Shown here: in pieces, positions 49,703 through 59,599 of the stretch
How positions within the stretch are numbered: position 1 is the first letter of the stretch
How the letters are laid out: every line of letters begins with the position of its first letter
Assembly (NCBI RefSeq): GCF_032878875.1
Contig: NZ_CP118157.1
Location: 620,001-684,000, forward strand
Direction of reading: 5' to 3'
Length of the DNA: 64,000 bases
Origin: Microbacterium sp. AB
GTDB taxonomy: Bacteria > Actinomycetota > Actinomycetes > Actinomycetales > Microbacteriaceae
Translations under genes and position numbers: made by a program
The notes under the pieces: generated by a model
Database searches by the model: none
Seen by the model: the letters and a program-made list of their open reading frames with translations, nothing else
Told to the model about the DNA's origin: nothing

Positions 49703-51234
49703 GACGAGCCGGAAGGACGCGCCCCCTCCCGCGCGGCGAGCAGGGCGACCCAGATCTCGGCCCGGGCGGCGAACGACCGCAGGTCGCGTTCGAGCAGCCG
49801 CTCGGCGAGACGGATGCGGGTCCGCACGGTGTGCCGGTGCACGCCCAGCGCCCGGGCGGCGTCGTCGTAGCGCGTGTCGTGCAGCAGCCAGGCGCGGATC
49901 GAGTCGAGGACGGCGGTGCCGTGGGCCTCGTCGTAGCGGACGACGGGAGCGAGGACGGAGCGGGCGACGCTCGCCGCGTCGTCCGAGAGGGTGCTCAGCA
50001 CGCCGGCCGATGCGACGTCGGCGAAGCGCGTGACCGCCTCCCCCCGACCGCGGGCGATGCGGGCCTCCTCGAGCGCCGCGCCGAACGACCCGAGGGGAGC
50101 GGGCTCCGAGACGCCGATCCGGACGCCGAACCGCTCGACGAGATGCCCGAGCGCGTCGGCGGCGTCGGCGGGCATCGCCATCGCCAGCCCTCCCGTCGGT
50201 TCCTCTCCGAAGAAGAACCTCTCCTGCTCGCGTTCCGCGTGCAGCTCCAGGAACGCCGAGAGGGCTGCCGGAGCGCCGTCGGTCGCCGCGACCACGACGG
50301 GATCGGACGGAAGGCCGCCCCAGGCGGCGTCGGCGATCTCGCCCGCGAGAGCCGTGTCGCCCGTGAGCAGCGCGCGCACCACGCCCGCGCGCAGCGTGCC
50401 GCGTGTCCGGACGAGGGACTCGTTCTGCTCCAGGGCGAAGCCCGTCATCGCGACGACGGCCGTGACGACGCTCCGCGCCTCCTCGTCGAGGGCCTCGGCG
50501 CCGACGGCGAGGACTCCGCGCAGGCTCCCGCCCGGGCCGAGGGTCTGCAGGGTGAACGCGCGCTCGCCGACGCGGACGACCCCGGCGGCGCTCGCGCCCC
50601 GGGCGAGCATCGTCGCGGCCTCCCGTCCGACCTGCTCGTCCGCGTCGGCGCCGAGTCGGGACGCGGCGCGCACGATCGCGCCGGCGGAGTCGTAGAGCCC
50701 GACCCACGCGCCCAGCTGTCGCGACAGCTCGGTCAGGGCGGAGCCCATCCCGTCCTGCCGCAGCGCGGCGAGCGCGACGGCGCGCTGAGCCGACAGCGCC
50801 CATGTGCGCCGGGCGTACGCCCCGGCGGCGAGCGCCTCCGCGACGGCACGGGCGACGGCGATGAACGGCGTGCGGTAGGGCACCTCGAAGAGCGGGAGCG
50901 CACGCGCCCCGCACGCGTCCGCGAGCGGGGCCGGGATCCCGGCCCGGACCACCTCCGTTCCGAAGCCGAGGGCGACGACGCCGCGATCCGCGAGCCGCTG
51001 CACGTACGCGTCGTAGGGGACGGGATCGTCTCCCGAGAACTGGGTGCCCGTGGTCAGCAGCACCATCTCCTCGGCGATGAACGGCGTGGGATCGGCGAGG
51101 TCGGAGCTGTGCACCCAGCGGATGGGACGTGTCAGCGCCGACGTGTCGCGCGCGCCCGGCGCGAGGCGCAGGCGGAGGTCGGCGCGAGAGAGCAGGGCGC
51201 GCAGCGTCGGGGCGGACGGGGCAGGCGGCGACAT
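49699..51234 (-). CDS. PucR-family transcriptional regulator
   Basis: 511 residues. N-terminal purine-catabolism-like domain (TLRALLSRADLRLRLAPGAR, WVHSSDLADPTPFIAEEMVLL), a GAF-like middle, and C-terminal PucR HTH: TRYDDAARALGVHRHTVRTR-IRLAERLL. Divergent from gabT with an 84-base gap, so it very likely controls the putrescine/GABA cluster. Related regulators (GabR-like PucR in Corynebacterium) activate gabTD with GABA or another signal. Start at ATG 51234; TATACG lies about 18 bases upstream. Confidence 0.9.
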   Translation of the reverse strand: MSPPAPSAPTLRALLSRADLRLRLAPGARDTSALTRPIRWVHSSDLADPTPFIAEEMVLLTTGTQFSGDDPVPYDAYVQRLADRGVVALGFGTEVVRAGIPAPLADACGARALPLFEVPYRTPFIAVARAVAEALAAGAYARRTWALSAQRAVALAALRQDGMGSALTELSRQLGAWVGLYDSAGAIVRAASRLGADADEQVGREAATMLARGASAAGVVRVGERAFTLQTLGPGGSLRGVLAVGAEALDEEARSVVTAVVAMTGFALEQNESLVRTRGTLRAGVVRALLTGDTALAGEIADAAWGGLPSDPVVVAATDGAPAALSAFLELHAEREQERFFFGEEPTGGLAMAMPADAADALGHLVERFGVRIGVSEPAPLGSFGAALEEARIARGRGEAVTRFADVASAGVLSTLSDDAASVARSVLAPVVRYDEAHGTAVLDSIRAWLLHDTRYDDAARALGVHRHTVRTRIRLAERLLERDLRSFAARAEIWVALLAAREGARPSGSS

Positions 51235-51305
51235 GATGTACAGAGCGTATAGCGGATGGCAGGGATCTGTACGCATCGGCGAATGCGCGGGTGTGGTGAG
51301 GGACC

Positions 51306-51311
51306 TACGCT
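51306..51311 (+). promoter_or_regulatory. Leaderless -10 box for gabT
   Basis: TACGCT followed by 6 bases and the ATG at 51318. Confidence 0.55.
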
Positions 51312-51317
51312 CGCGGG

Positions 51318-52670
51318 ATGAGCACCGCATCCCTCGCCCCCGTCGCGGGCGGCCCGGCCCTCCCCCAGGAGCGCCGGCTCGTGACCTCGATCCCCGGCCC
51401 GCGCTCGCAGGAGCTCCTGGCGCGCAAGGCCGACGCCGTCGCCGCGGGGGTCGGGCACACCGTGCCGATCTCGGCCGTCGCAGCGGGCGGCGGCGTCGTC
51501 GTCGACGCCGACGGCAACTCCCTCATCGACCTCGGCTCCGGCATCGCCGTGACGACCGTGGGCAACGCCCACCCGAAGGTCGTCGAGGCCGTCCAGGCGC
51601 AGGTCGCCGCCTTCACGCACACGTGCTTCATGGTCTCGCCGTACGAGTCGTACGTGGCCGTCGCGGAGGCGCTCAACCGCCTCGCGCCCGGCGACCACGC
51701 GAAGAGGTCGGCGCTGTTCAACTCCGGCGCCGAGGCCGTGGAGAACGCCGTGAAGATCGCGCGCAAGCACACAGGCCGTCAGGCCGTGGTCGCGTTCGAC
51801 CACGGCTACCACGGCCGCACGAACCTCACGATGGCCCTCACCGCGAAGTCGATGCCCTACAAGAGCGGCTTCGGCCCCTTCGCACCCGAGGTGTACCGGG
51901 CGCCCCTCTCGTACCCCTATCGCGACGGCCTGTCCGGCGCGGAGGCGGCGAGGCGCGCGATCGCGCAGATCGAGAAGCAGATCGGGGCCGACAACCTCGC
52001 CGCCGTCGTCATCGAGCCGATCCAGGGCGAGGGCGGCTTCATCGTCCCCGCGGAAGGCTTCCTCCCCGCGGTCGTCGAGTGGTGCCGCGCGAACGGCGTC
52101 GTCTTCATCGCCGACGAGGTGCAGACCGGCTTCGGCCGGACAGGGGCGATGTTCGCCAGCGAGCACTTCGGCATCGTCCCCGACCTCATCACGACCGCGA
52201 AGGGCATCGCGGCGGGGCTGCCGCTCGCGGCGGTCACGGGCAGGGCCGAGATCATGGACGCCTCGCACGCCGGCGGCCTCGGTGGCACCTACGGCGGCAA
52301 CCCCGTCGCCTGCGCCGCGGCGCTCGCGGCGATCGACGCGTTCGAGAACGACGGGCTGGTCGAGCGGGCGCGCGAGATCGGCGCGCTCCTCACCCAGCAC
52401 CTCACGAGGGTGCAGCAGTCCGATCCCCGGCTCGGAGACGTCCGCGGCGTCGGAGCGATGGTCGCCGCGGAGTTCGTCGACCCCGTCACCGGCGAGCCGG
52501 ACGCGACGCTCACCGCCGCCGTGGCGAAGGCCGCGATCGCGGCCGGCGTCATCGTCCTCACCTGCGGCACGTACGGGAACGTCATCCGATTCCTGCCGCC
52601 CCTCTCGATCGCCGACGACCTGCTGTCGGAGGGACTCGGCGTCGTCACGGACGCACTCGCCGCAGCCTGA
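51318..52670 (+). CDS. gabT: 4-aminobutyrate--2-oxoglutarate transaminase
   Basis: 450 residues. Class III PLP aminotransferase: NSGAEAVENAVKIARKHTGR, HGYHGRTNLTMALTAK, IEPIQGEGGFIVP, ADEVQTGFGRTG, and the PLP lysine in TTAKGIAAGLPLAAVTG near residue 295. Converts GABA and 2-oxoglutarate to succinic semialdehyde and glutamate. First gene of the cluster. Leaderless start. Confidence 0.95.
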   Translation: MSTASLAPVAGGPALPQERRLVTSIPGPRSQELLARKADAVAAGVGHTVPISAVAAGGGVVVDADGNSLIDLGSGIAVTTVGNAHPKVVEAVQAQVAAFTHTCFMVSPYESYVAVAEALNRLAPGDHAKRSALFNSGAEAVENAVKIARKHTGRQAVVAFDHGYHGRTNLTMALTAKSMPYKSGFGPFAPEVYRAPLSYPYRDGLSGAEAARRAIAQIEKQIGADNLAAVVIEPIQGEGGFIVPAEGFLPAVVEWCRANGVVFIADEVQTGFGRTGAMFASEHFGIVPDLITTAKGIAAGLPLAAVTGRAEIMDASHAGGLGGTYGGNPVACAAALAAIDAFENDGLVERAREIGALLTQHLTRVQQSDPRLGDVRGVGAMVAAEFVDPVTGEPDATLTAAVAKAAIAAGVIVLTCGTYGNVIRFLPPLSIADDLLSEGLGVVTDALAAA

Positions 52671-52803
52671 CCGTCGGCCGGCGGCGATCCCGCCGGCCGG
52701 ACCCCCGCCGCACCGCCTCTTCTCCACCGCGCCGCCCCGCTCCGCACGCCGGCGTCCCCGACGACCAGACGGCATCGAGCCGATGGTCCCCAGGAAGGTT
52801 CCC

Positions 52804-54258
52804 ATGGTCCGCACACCCCCCTCCCGCGACGCACGACAGGCCGCGCCGGACACCGAGGTGATCTTCGGCGAGCCGGCCGTCGTCGAGGCGGTCCACCAGG
52901 ACACGCAGCTCGCCCACACGCTCAAGCCCCGCCACCTGTCGATGATCGCCCTCGGCGGCGTGATCGGCGCGGGGCTCCTCGTCGCGTCCAGCACGGCGAT
53001 CCTCGCGGCGGGGCCCGGCGTCATCCTCGCCTACGCCGTGGGAGGGCTCATCGTCGTCCTCGTCATGCGGATGCTGGGCGAGATGGCCTCCGCGTCGCCC
53101 GAGACGGGCTCGTTCTCCGCCTACGCCACGCGGTTCATCGGACCCTGGGCGGGGCTGTCGATCGGATGGCTCTACTGGTGGTTCTGGGTCGTCGTGGTCG
53201 GCATCGAGGCCACGGCGGCCGCCGCGATCATCAGCGGATGGCTCCCCGCCGTCCCGCAGTGGGCGGCGGCGCTCGTCATCACCCTCTTCTTCCTCGCGGC
53301 GAACCTCATCTCCGTGAAGTCCTTCGGCGAGTTCGAGTTCTGGTTCGCCTCGATCAAGATCGCCGCGATCGTCGTGTTCATCATCGTGGGCGTCCTCCTC
53401 ATCCTCGGGGTCGTCCCCAACGACACCGCGTCGTTCGCAAACCTCGTCCCGGCCGGGGGAGGGTTCCTGCCCTACGGGATCGCGGGCGTGCTCACGGCGC
53501 TGCTGCCCGTCATCTTCTCGATGTTCGGGGCCGAGGTCGCCACGGTCGCGGCCGGGGAGTCGGAGCATCCGCAGGCCGCCGTCCGCAAGGCGGTCAACTC
53601 CGTCGTGTGGCGCATCCTCCTCTTCTACATCGGCTCGATCCTCGTCGTGCTCATCGTGCTGCCGTGGGACCGGATCACCGCCGGCGTCAGTCCGTTCGTG
53701 ACGATGCTCGACGTGGCGGGCGTGGGATGGGCCGGGCTCGCGATGGAGATCATCGTCCTCAGCGCGCTGCTCTCGACCCTCAACGCCTCCCTGTACACCG
53801 CCTCGCGCATGGCGTTCTCCCTTGCCGGCCGCGGGGAGGCCCCGCGCGCCCTCCGCAAGGTGTCGCGCCGCGGCACGCCCTACGCGGCGATCCTCGTCTC
53901 GGCCGTCGTGGGCCTCCTCACGGTCATCCTCAACTACGTCGCGCCCGACTACGTGTTCTCCTTCCTCGTCAACTCCACCGGCGCCATCGCGATCTTCGTC
54001 TGGATCATGATCGCCGTCTCGCAGCTGCGCAGCCGCAGGATCACGGGCGCCGAGGACTCGGCGATCCGCATGTGGGGGCATCCGTACATCACGTGGGCGG
54101 TCATCGTGGCCCTCTCGGCGCTGCTCGTCTTCATGTTCTTCGCGGGTCCCACGCGTCTGGTGGAGGTCTCGACGAGCTTCGTCGTGGCGATCGTGTGCAT
54201 CGTCGCAGGCCTCATCGTGCAGCGTCGGCGCAGCCGCGAGACAGCCGGGCGCGGCTGA
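52804..54258 (+). CDS. gabP: APC-family amino acid permease (GABA permease-like)
   Basis: 484 residues with about 12 hydrophobic spans. TLKPRHLSMIALGGVIGAGL is the AAT-family N-terminal signature; GEMASASPETGSFSAYATRF and GESEHPQAAVRKAVNSVVWR are typical of GabP, AnsP and related transporters. ATG 52804 preceded by AGGAAGG. Context next to gabT favours GABA uptake. Confidence 0.85.
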   Translation: MVRTPPSRDARQAAPDTEVIFGEPAVVEAVHQDTQLAHTLKPRHLSMIALGGVIGAGLLVASSTAILAAGPGVILAYAVGGLIVVLVMRMLGEMASASPETGSFSAYATRFIGPWAGLSIGWLYWWFWVVVVGIEATAAAAIISGWLPAVPQWAAALVITLFFLAANLISVKSFGEFEFWFASIKIAAIVVFIIVGVLLILGVVPNDTASFANLVPAGGGFLPYGIAGVLTALLPVIFSMFGAEVATVAAGESEHPQAAVRKAVNSVVWRILLFYIGSILVVLIVLPWDRITAGVSPFVTMLDVAGVGWAGLAMEIIVLSALLSTLNASLYTASRMAFSLAGRGEAPRALRKVSRRGTPYAAILVSAVVGLLTVILNYVAPDYVFSFLVNSTGAIAIFVWIMIAVSQLRSRRITGAEDSAIRMWGHPYITWAVIVALSALLVFMFFAGPTRLVEVSTSFVVAIVCIVAGLIVQRRRSRETAGRG

Positions 54259-54295
54259 CCGCGCGCGTCGTCATCCACCCAACGAGGGAGTCCTC

Positions 54296-55654
54296 ATGAC
54301 AGACATCACACGCGACGTCGTCGTCGTCGGCGCCGGCGCCGCCGGCACCACGGCGGCCAACGAGCTGAAGAAGGCCGGGCTCTCGGTCGCCGTGCTGGAG
54401 GCGCGCGACCGCGTCGGCGGGCGTCTCTGGACCGACGTCGTCGAGGGCGCGACGCTCGAGATCGGCGGCCAGTGGGTGTCGCCGGACCAGGACGCGCTCA
54501 CGGAGACGATCGCCGAGCTCGGCCTCGAGACCTACAGCCGGTACCGCGAGGGCGAGAGCGTGTACATCGGCCCCGACGGCGAGCTCACGCGCTTCACGGG
54601 CGAGATCTTCCCCGTCGCGGCCGAGACCGAGAGGGTCATGGTCGAGCTCATCGAGAGGCTCGACCGCCTCGTCGCCGAGATCGACCCCGCCCGCCCCTGG
54701 GAGCACCCCGACGCGGAGGCGCTCGACACGATCTCGTTCGAGGCGTGGCTCGCCCGGCAGACGGACGACCGGGAGGCCCGCGACAACATCGCGCTGTTCA
54801 TCGCGGGCGCGATGCTCACGAAGCCCGCCCACGCGTTCTCCGCCCTGCAGGCGCTGCACATGGCCGCGAGCGCCGGGAGCTTCTCGAACCTCGTCGACGC
54901 CGACTTCATCCTCGACCAGCGCGTCGTCGGCGGGCTGCAGCAGGTCCCGCAGCTCCTCGCGGACCGGCTCGGGGACGATGTCCACCTGAACGCCCCCGTG
55001 CGGACGCTCCGCTGGGGGGCGGGCGGCGTCGTCGCGGAGGCGGAGGGTGTCACCGTGCGCGCGAGGCACGCGATCCTCGCGCTCGCGCCCGTGCTCTACG
55101 ACCGCATCTCGTTCGTTCCCGCTCTGCCGCGCAGGCAGCACCAGCTCCACCAGCACCTCTCGATGGGCTTCGTCATCAAGGTGCATGCCGTGTACGACCG
55201 CCCGTTCTGGCGCGAGCAGGGACTGTCGGGAACCGCCTTCAGCCCCTACGAGCTGTCGCACGAGGCATACGACAACACCATCCACGGCGACGAGCGGGGC
55301 ACCCTCGTCGGCTTCGTCTCCGACAAGAACGCCGATGACGTGTTCGAGCTGAGCGCCGAGGAGCGCAGGGAGCGCATCCTCGAGTCGCTCTCCCACTACT
55401 ACGGGCCCGAGGCGAAGAACCCCGTCGTCTACTACGAGAGCGACTGGGGCTCGGAGGAGTGGACCCGCGGCGCCTACGCGGCGAGCTTCGACCTGGGAGG
55501 CCTGCACCGCTACGGCAAGGACCAGAGCACTCCCGTCGGCCCGGTCCACTTCGCGTGCAGCGACCTCGCAGGGCTCGGATACCAGCACGTCGACGGCGCC
55601 ATACGGATGGGCCGCCTCGCCGCGGCCGACATCGTCGAGCTGTCGCGGTCATGA
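54296..55654 (+). CDS. puo: Flavin monoamine oxidase, putrescine oxidase type
   Basis: 452 residues. FAD motif VVVVGAGAAGTTAANELKKA, then EARDRVGGRLWTD and IGGQWVSPDQDAL; C-terminal VHFACSDLAGLGYQHVDGAI closes the flavin site. The close likeness to actinobacterial putrescine oxidases (Kocuria/Rhodococcus) is from recognition of these blocks. It would oxidise putrescine to 4-aminobutanal, hydrogen peroxide and ammonia, feeding the GABA route. Overlaps the following gene by four bases. Confidence 0.87.
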   Translation: MTDITRDVVVVGAGAAGTTAANELKKAGLSVAVLEARDRVGGRLWTDVVEGATLEIGGQWVSPDQDALTETIAELGLETYSRYREGESVYIGPDGELTRFTGEIFPVAAETERVMVELIERLDRLVAEIDPARPWEHPDAEALDTISFEAWLARQTDDREARDNIALFIAGAMLTKPAHAFSALQALHMAASAGSFSNLVDADFILDQRVVGGLQQVPQLLADRLGDDVHLNAPVRTLRWGAGGVVAEAEGVTVRARHAILALAPVLYDRISFVPALPRRQHQLHQHLSMGFVIKVHAVYDRPFWREQGLSGTAFSPYELSHEAYDNTIHGDERGTLVGFVSDKNADDVFELSAEERRERILESLSHYYGPEAKNPVVYYESDWGSEEWTRGAYAASFDLGGLHRYGKDQSTPVGPVHFACSDLAGLGYQHVDGAIRMGRLAAADIVELSRS

Positions 55655-56526
55655 CCGCCTCGCTCGTCGTCGGCTACACGGCCACGCCGCAGGGCGCGGA
55701 CGCGGTCGCTCTCGCCGGACGCATCGCCGAAGCCGCCGGAGCATTCGTCGAGGTCGTCCTCGTCGTGCCGTCCGACGGCCGCAGCGTGCTCACGCCGCCC
55801 GACGCGTCGTACGACGCGTACGTGCGCGACCAGGCACGCGACTGGCTGCGCGACGCCGCCGACATCCTGCCGTCCGGGGTGGGCCGCAACGCGCACGTGC
55901 GCACGGCCGACTCGTCCGCGGAGGGCCTCGTGGCGGCGGCGCGCGAGTTCGCCGCGTCGCACATCGTCGTGGGCGCCGCGAACGGCGGCCGCCGAGGCCG
56001 TCATCGCCTCGGCTCGGTCGCGAGCGAGCTCCTGCACTCGTCCGACGTGCCCGTGGTGCTCGCGCCGGCGGGGTCGGCGGAGGACGCCGCACCGCTCTCG
56101 CGCGTGACGGCGGCCGTCGGCACGCGCCCGGGCGCCGACGTGCTCATCGACGAGGCGGCCGCGCTCGCGACGGCGGCCGGGGTGCCGTTGCGCCTCGTCT
56201 CGCTCGTGACGGTCGACCTGCCCGCGGGCCTGGAGACGGCGGCGATCCGCGCGGTGGGCTCGTCGCACGCGGACGAGGTGCTCGACGCCGCCCGAGACCA
56301 GCTGCCGGCGGGTCTCGCCGTCGACGCCGTCGTCGCCGACGGCGAGAGCATCGAGGACGCCGTCGCCCGTCTGGACTGGCTGCCGGGGGAGGTCGTCCTC
56401 GTCGGCTCCAGCCGGCTCGCCCGTCCCCGGCTCCTGTTCCTCGGCTCCACGGCGGCGAAGATGCTGCACGAGCTGCCCGTTCCCCTGGTCGTCGTGCCCC
56501 GCACGCGGGCGTCGGGAGAGGGCTGA
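55651..56526 (+). CDS. Universal stress protein (UspA) tandem-domain
   Basis: 291 residues with two Usp domains. First: SLVVGYTATPQGADAVALAG ... IVVGAANGGRRGRHRLGSVA-SELLHSSDVPVV, with the ATP-binding G-2x-G-9x-G(S) pattern. Second: TAAVGTRPGADVLIDEAAAL ... VLVGSSRLARPRLLFLGSTA. In this cluster it may respond to peroxide or aldehyde made by the oxidase, which is inference. Coupled to puo by an ATGA overlap. Confidence 0.9.
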   Translation: MTASLVVGYTATPQGADAVALAGRIAEAAGAFVEVVLVVPSDGRSVLTPPDASYDAYVRDQARDWLRDAADILPSGVGRNAHVRTADSSAEGLVAAAREFAASHIVVGAANGGRRGRHRLGSVASELLHSSDVPVVLAPAGSAEDAAPLSRVTAAVGTRPGADVLIDEAAALATAAGVPLRLVSLVTVDLPAGLETAAIRAVGSSHADEVLDAARDQLPAGLAVDAVVADGESIEDAVARLDWLPGEVVLVGSSRLARPRLLFLGSTAAKMLHELPVPLVVVPRTRASGEG

Positions 56527-56529
56527 GCC

Positions 56530-58077
56530 ATGTCCGAGGAGCAGCCCGTCGCCGCGTCCGACCCCGTCACCGCCGGCATCTCCCGCAAGGGGCTGAGCAC
56601 GGGGGCGGTCGGCCTCCTCGGCGCCGTCGTGATCGGCATCTCCTGCATCGCGCCGGCCTACACCTTCACCGCCGCGATCGGCCCCACCACGAGCGCCGTC
56701 GGCGCCCAGGTGCCCGCGATCATCCTCGTGGGATTCATCCCGATGCTGCTCGTCGCGTTCGGCTACCGCGAGCTCAACCGCGAGATGCCCGACTCGGGCA
56801 CGTCGTTCACCTGGGCGACGCGCGCCTTCGGGCCGTGGGTCGGCTGGATGGCCGGATGGGGGCTCGTCGTGGCGACGATCCTCGTGCTCTCGAACCTCGC
56901 CGGCATCGCGGTGGACTTCCTCTTCCTGTTCGTCGCGCAGGTCACGGGACAGGACTCGGCGGCGCAGCTCGCGGGCGTGACCTGGATCAACATCGTGGTC
57001 TGCCTGCTCTTCATGCTCGGGGCGACGTTCGTCTCATACCGCGACATGCAGACCACGCAGAGGCTCCAGTACGTCCTCGTGACCTTCCAGGTGCTCGTCC
57101 TGCTCGTGTTCGCGGGAACGGCCGTCGTCCAGACGCTGAGCGGCAACGCCTTCGATCCGACGCCCTTCTCGTGGTCCTGGTTCGACCCGTTCGCCGTCTC
57201 GTCCTTCAGCGCCGCGGTCGCCGGCCTGTCGCTGTCGATCTTCATCTTCTGGGGATGGGACGTCACGCTCACGATGAACGAGGAGACGAAGAACCCCGGC
57301 AAGACCCCTGGCCGCGCGGCGACCCTCACCGTCCTCGCCATCGTCACGATCTACCTGCTGCTCTCCGTCGGGCTGACGATGTTCGCGGGCACGGGGGACG
57401 GGGCGTACGGGCTGGGGAACCCCGAGATCCAGTCGAACGTCTTCGTCGCCCTCTCCGGGCAGATCATGGGGCCGCTGGCGTTCCTCGTGTCGCTCGCGGT
57501 TCTCACCAGCTCCGCGTCCTCGCTGCAGTCGACGTTCGTCTCGCCCGCGCGCACGCTGCTCGCGATGGGCCACTACGGAGCCCTGCCGCCGTCCTTCGGG
57601 AAGGTCGGCCCGCGGTTCTTCACCCCCGGCTACGCGACGATCGTCGCCTCCGTGGTGGCGTCGGCGTTCTACGCGGTGATGCGCGTCGTCAGCGAGGACG
57701 TGCTCTGGGACACGATCCTGACCCTCGGCATGATGATCTGCCTCTACTACAGCATCACCGCCTTCGCGTGCGTGTGGTACTTCCGCAGGCAGTGGCTGGA
57801 CTCGGTCCGGGCCTTCTTCTTCACCTTCCTCTTCCCGCTCCTCGGCGGCGTCATCCTCGCGATCCTCTTCGCGACGACCCTCGTGGACAGCGCCGACCCG
57901 GCCTACTCTGAGAGCGGGTCGAACATCGGCGGCGTCGGTCTCGTCTTCCTCCTCGGCATGGCGATCATCGTCGTCGGCATCGTCGTGATGGTGTGGCAGG
58001 CCGTGCGCCGCCCGGCGTTCTTCCGAGGCGAGACACTCTCCCGAGACGCCCCGCCGAGTCGCCGCGCTCGCCGCTGA
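56530..58077 (+). CDS. APC-family permease (putrescine/polyamine importer-like)
   Basis: 515 residues, about 12 hydrophobic spans. GLLGAVVIGISCIAPAYTFT and GTSFTWATRAFGPWVGWMAG are APC signatures of the family that includes PuuP-type putrescine importers. Begins 3 bases after the usp gene. Placement after putrescine oxidase makes putrescine or a related amine the likely substrate. Confidence 0.85.
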   Translation: MSEEQPVAASDPVTAGISRKGLSTGAVGLLGAVVIGISCIAPAYTFTAAIGPTTSAVGAQVPAIILVGFIPMLLVAFGYRELNREMPDSGTSFTWATRAFGPWVGWMAGWGLVVATILVLSNLAGIAVDFLFLFVAQVTGQDSAAQLAGVTWINIVVCLLFMLGATFVSYRDMQTTQRLQYVLVTFQVLVLLVFAGTAVVQTLSGNAFDPTPFSWSWFDPFAVSSFSAAVAGLSLSIFIFWGWDVTLTMNEETKNPGKTPGRAATLTVLAIVTIYLLLSVGLTMFAGTGDGAYGLGNPEIQSNVFVALSGQIMGPLAFLVSLAVLTSSASSLQSTFVSPARTLLAMGHYGALPPSFGKVGPRFFTPGYATIVASVVASAFYAVMRVVSEDVLWDTILTLGMMICLYYSITAFACVWYFRRQWLDSVRAFFFTFLFPLLGGVILAILFATTLVDSADPAYSESGSNIGGVGLVFLLGMAIIVVGIVVMVWQAVRRPAFFRGETLSRDAPPSRRARR

Positions 58078-58117
58078 GCCGCGGCGACCTTCCTGAGACC
58101 GACCGAAAGGAACCGAT

Positions 58118-59584
58118 ATGACGAACGACCGCGAGAGCGCGCTGCTGGCCGCCGTGCCGACCCGTCTCTTCATCGGAGGCGAGTGGGCGGACGCGTCCGC
58201 CGGCGCGGCCTTCGACGTGCGCGACCCCTCGACGAACGAGGTGATCGCCCGCGTCGCCGACGCGTCGGCCGAGGACGGCACACGCGCGCTGGACGCCGCC
58301 GTGGCGGCGCAGGAGGAGTGGGCGGCCACGGCGCCGCGCACGCGCAGCGACATCCTGCGGCGGGCATGGGAGCTCGTGCAGGAGCGCAAGGAGGACATCG
58401 CCCTGCTCATGACGCTCGAGATGGGCAAGCCGCTCGCGGAGTCCCGAGGCGAGGTCGTGTACGGCGGCGAGTTCCTGCGCTGGTTCAGCGAGGAGGCCGT
58501 GCGCATCACGGGCCGCTACGGCCTGAACCCCGAGGGAACGGGGCGGATGGTCGTGTCGCAGCGCCCCGTGGGACCGTCGTTCTTCATCACGCCGTGGAAC
58601 TTCCCCTTCGCGATGGCGACGCGCAAGATCGCCCCCGCGCTCGCGGCCGGCTGCACGGTCGTCGTCAAGCCCCCGCAGCTGACCCCGCTCACGACGCTGT
58701 TCTTCACGCAGCTGCTGGCCGAGGCGGGCGTCCCGGCCGGGGTCGTCAACGTCGTCCCCTCGGCGTCGTCGCGGCGCGTGTCGGCGCCCATCATCTCCGA
58801 CCCGCGCCTGCGCAAGCTGTCGTTCACGGGCTCGACCGAGGTCGGGCGTCAGCTCATCGCGCAGGCCGCCGAGGGCGTGCTGCGCGTGTCGATGGAGCTC
58901 GGCGGCAACGCGCCGTTCGTCGTGTTCGAGGACGCCGACCTCGACAAGGCCGTGGAGGGCGCGCTGGCGGCGAAGTTCCGCAACATCGGCCAGGCGTGCA
59001 CGGCGGCGAACCGCTTCATCGTGCACGCGTCGGTCGCGGAGGCGTTCGCCGCGCGGATCACCGAGCGCGTCGAGGCCATGCGCATCGGCCGCGGCACGGA
59101 GGACGGCGTCGCGATCGGCCCGCTCATCGACGAGGACGCCGTGGCGAAGGCCGACGAGCTCGTCGTCGACGCGACCGGCCGCGGCGCGACGCTGCTCACG
59201 GGCGGTGAGAAGCTCGACGGACCCGGGACGTTCTACGCACCCACGGTGCTGACGGGCGTCGCCGCGGGCAGCGCCATCCTCCGCGAGGAGATCTTCGGGC
59301 CCGTGCTCGCGATCGCGACGTTCGAGGACGAGGACGAGGCCGTCCGCCTCGCGAACGACACGGAGTACGGGCTCGTGTCGTACGTCTACACGCAGGATCT
59401 CGCGCGCGGCCACCGCATGATCGACCGGCTGGAGACGGGCATGATGGGCCTCAACGCGGGCGTCGTCTCCAACGCGGCGGCGCCGTTCGGCGGCGTGAAG
59501 CAGTCGGGCGTGGGGCGCGAAGGGGGCGTGGAGGGCATCCACGAGTACCTCTCCACGAAGTACACGCTCATCCCGAACGACTGA
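58118..59584 (+). CDS. gabD: NAD(P)-dependent succinate-semialdehyde dehydrogenase
   Basis: 488 residues. ALDH fold with FFITPWNFPFAMATRKIAPA, catalytic Glu in MELGGNAPFVVF, catalytic Cys in NIGQACTAANRF, and EIFGPVLAI; PFGGVKQSGVGREGG at the C terminus. GabD-type length and motifs. GAAAGGAACC ribosome site. Oxidises succinic semialdehyde to succinate, the last step of the pathway; could also accept 4-aminobutanal. Confidence 0.9.
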   Translation: MTNDRESALLAAVPTRLFIGGEWADASAGAAFDVRDPSTNEVIARVADASAEDGTRALDAAVAAQEEWAATAPRTRSDILRRAWELVQERKEDIALLMTLEMGKPLAESRGEVVYGGEFLRWFSEEAVRITGRYGLNPEGTGRMVVSQRPVGPSFFITPWNFPFAMATRKIAPALAAGCTVVVKPPQLTPLTTLFFTQLLAEAGVPAGVVNVVPSASSRRVSAPIISDPRLRKLSFTGSTEVGRQLIAQAAEGVLRVSMELGGNAPFVVFEDADLDKAVEGALAAKFRNIGQACTAANRFIVHASVAEAFAARITERVEAMRIGRGTEDGVAIGPLIDEDAVAKADELVVDATGRGATLLTGGEKLDGPGTFYAPTVLTGVAAGSAILREEIFGPVLAIATFEDEDEAVRLANDTEYGLVSYVYTQDLARGHRMIDRLETGMMGLNAGVVSNAAAPFGGVKQSGVGREGGVEGIHEYLSTKYTLIPND

Positions 59585-59599
59585 TCGCAGGAGGAAGCC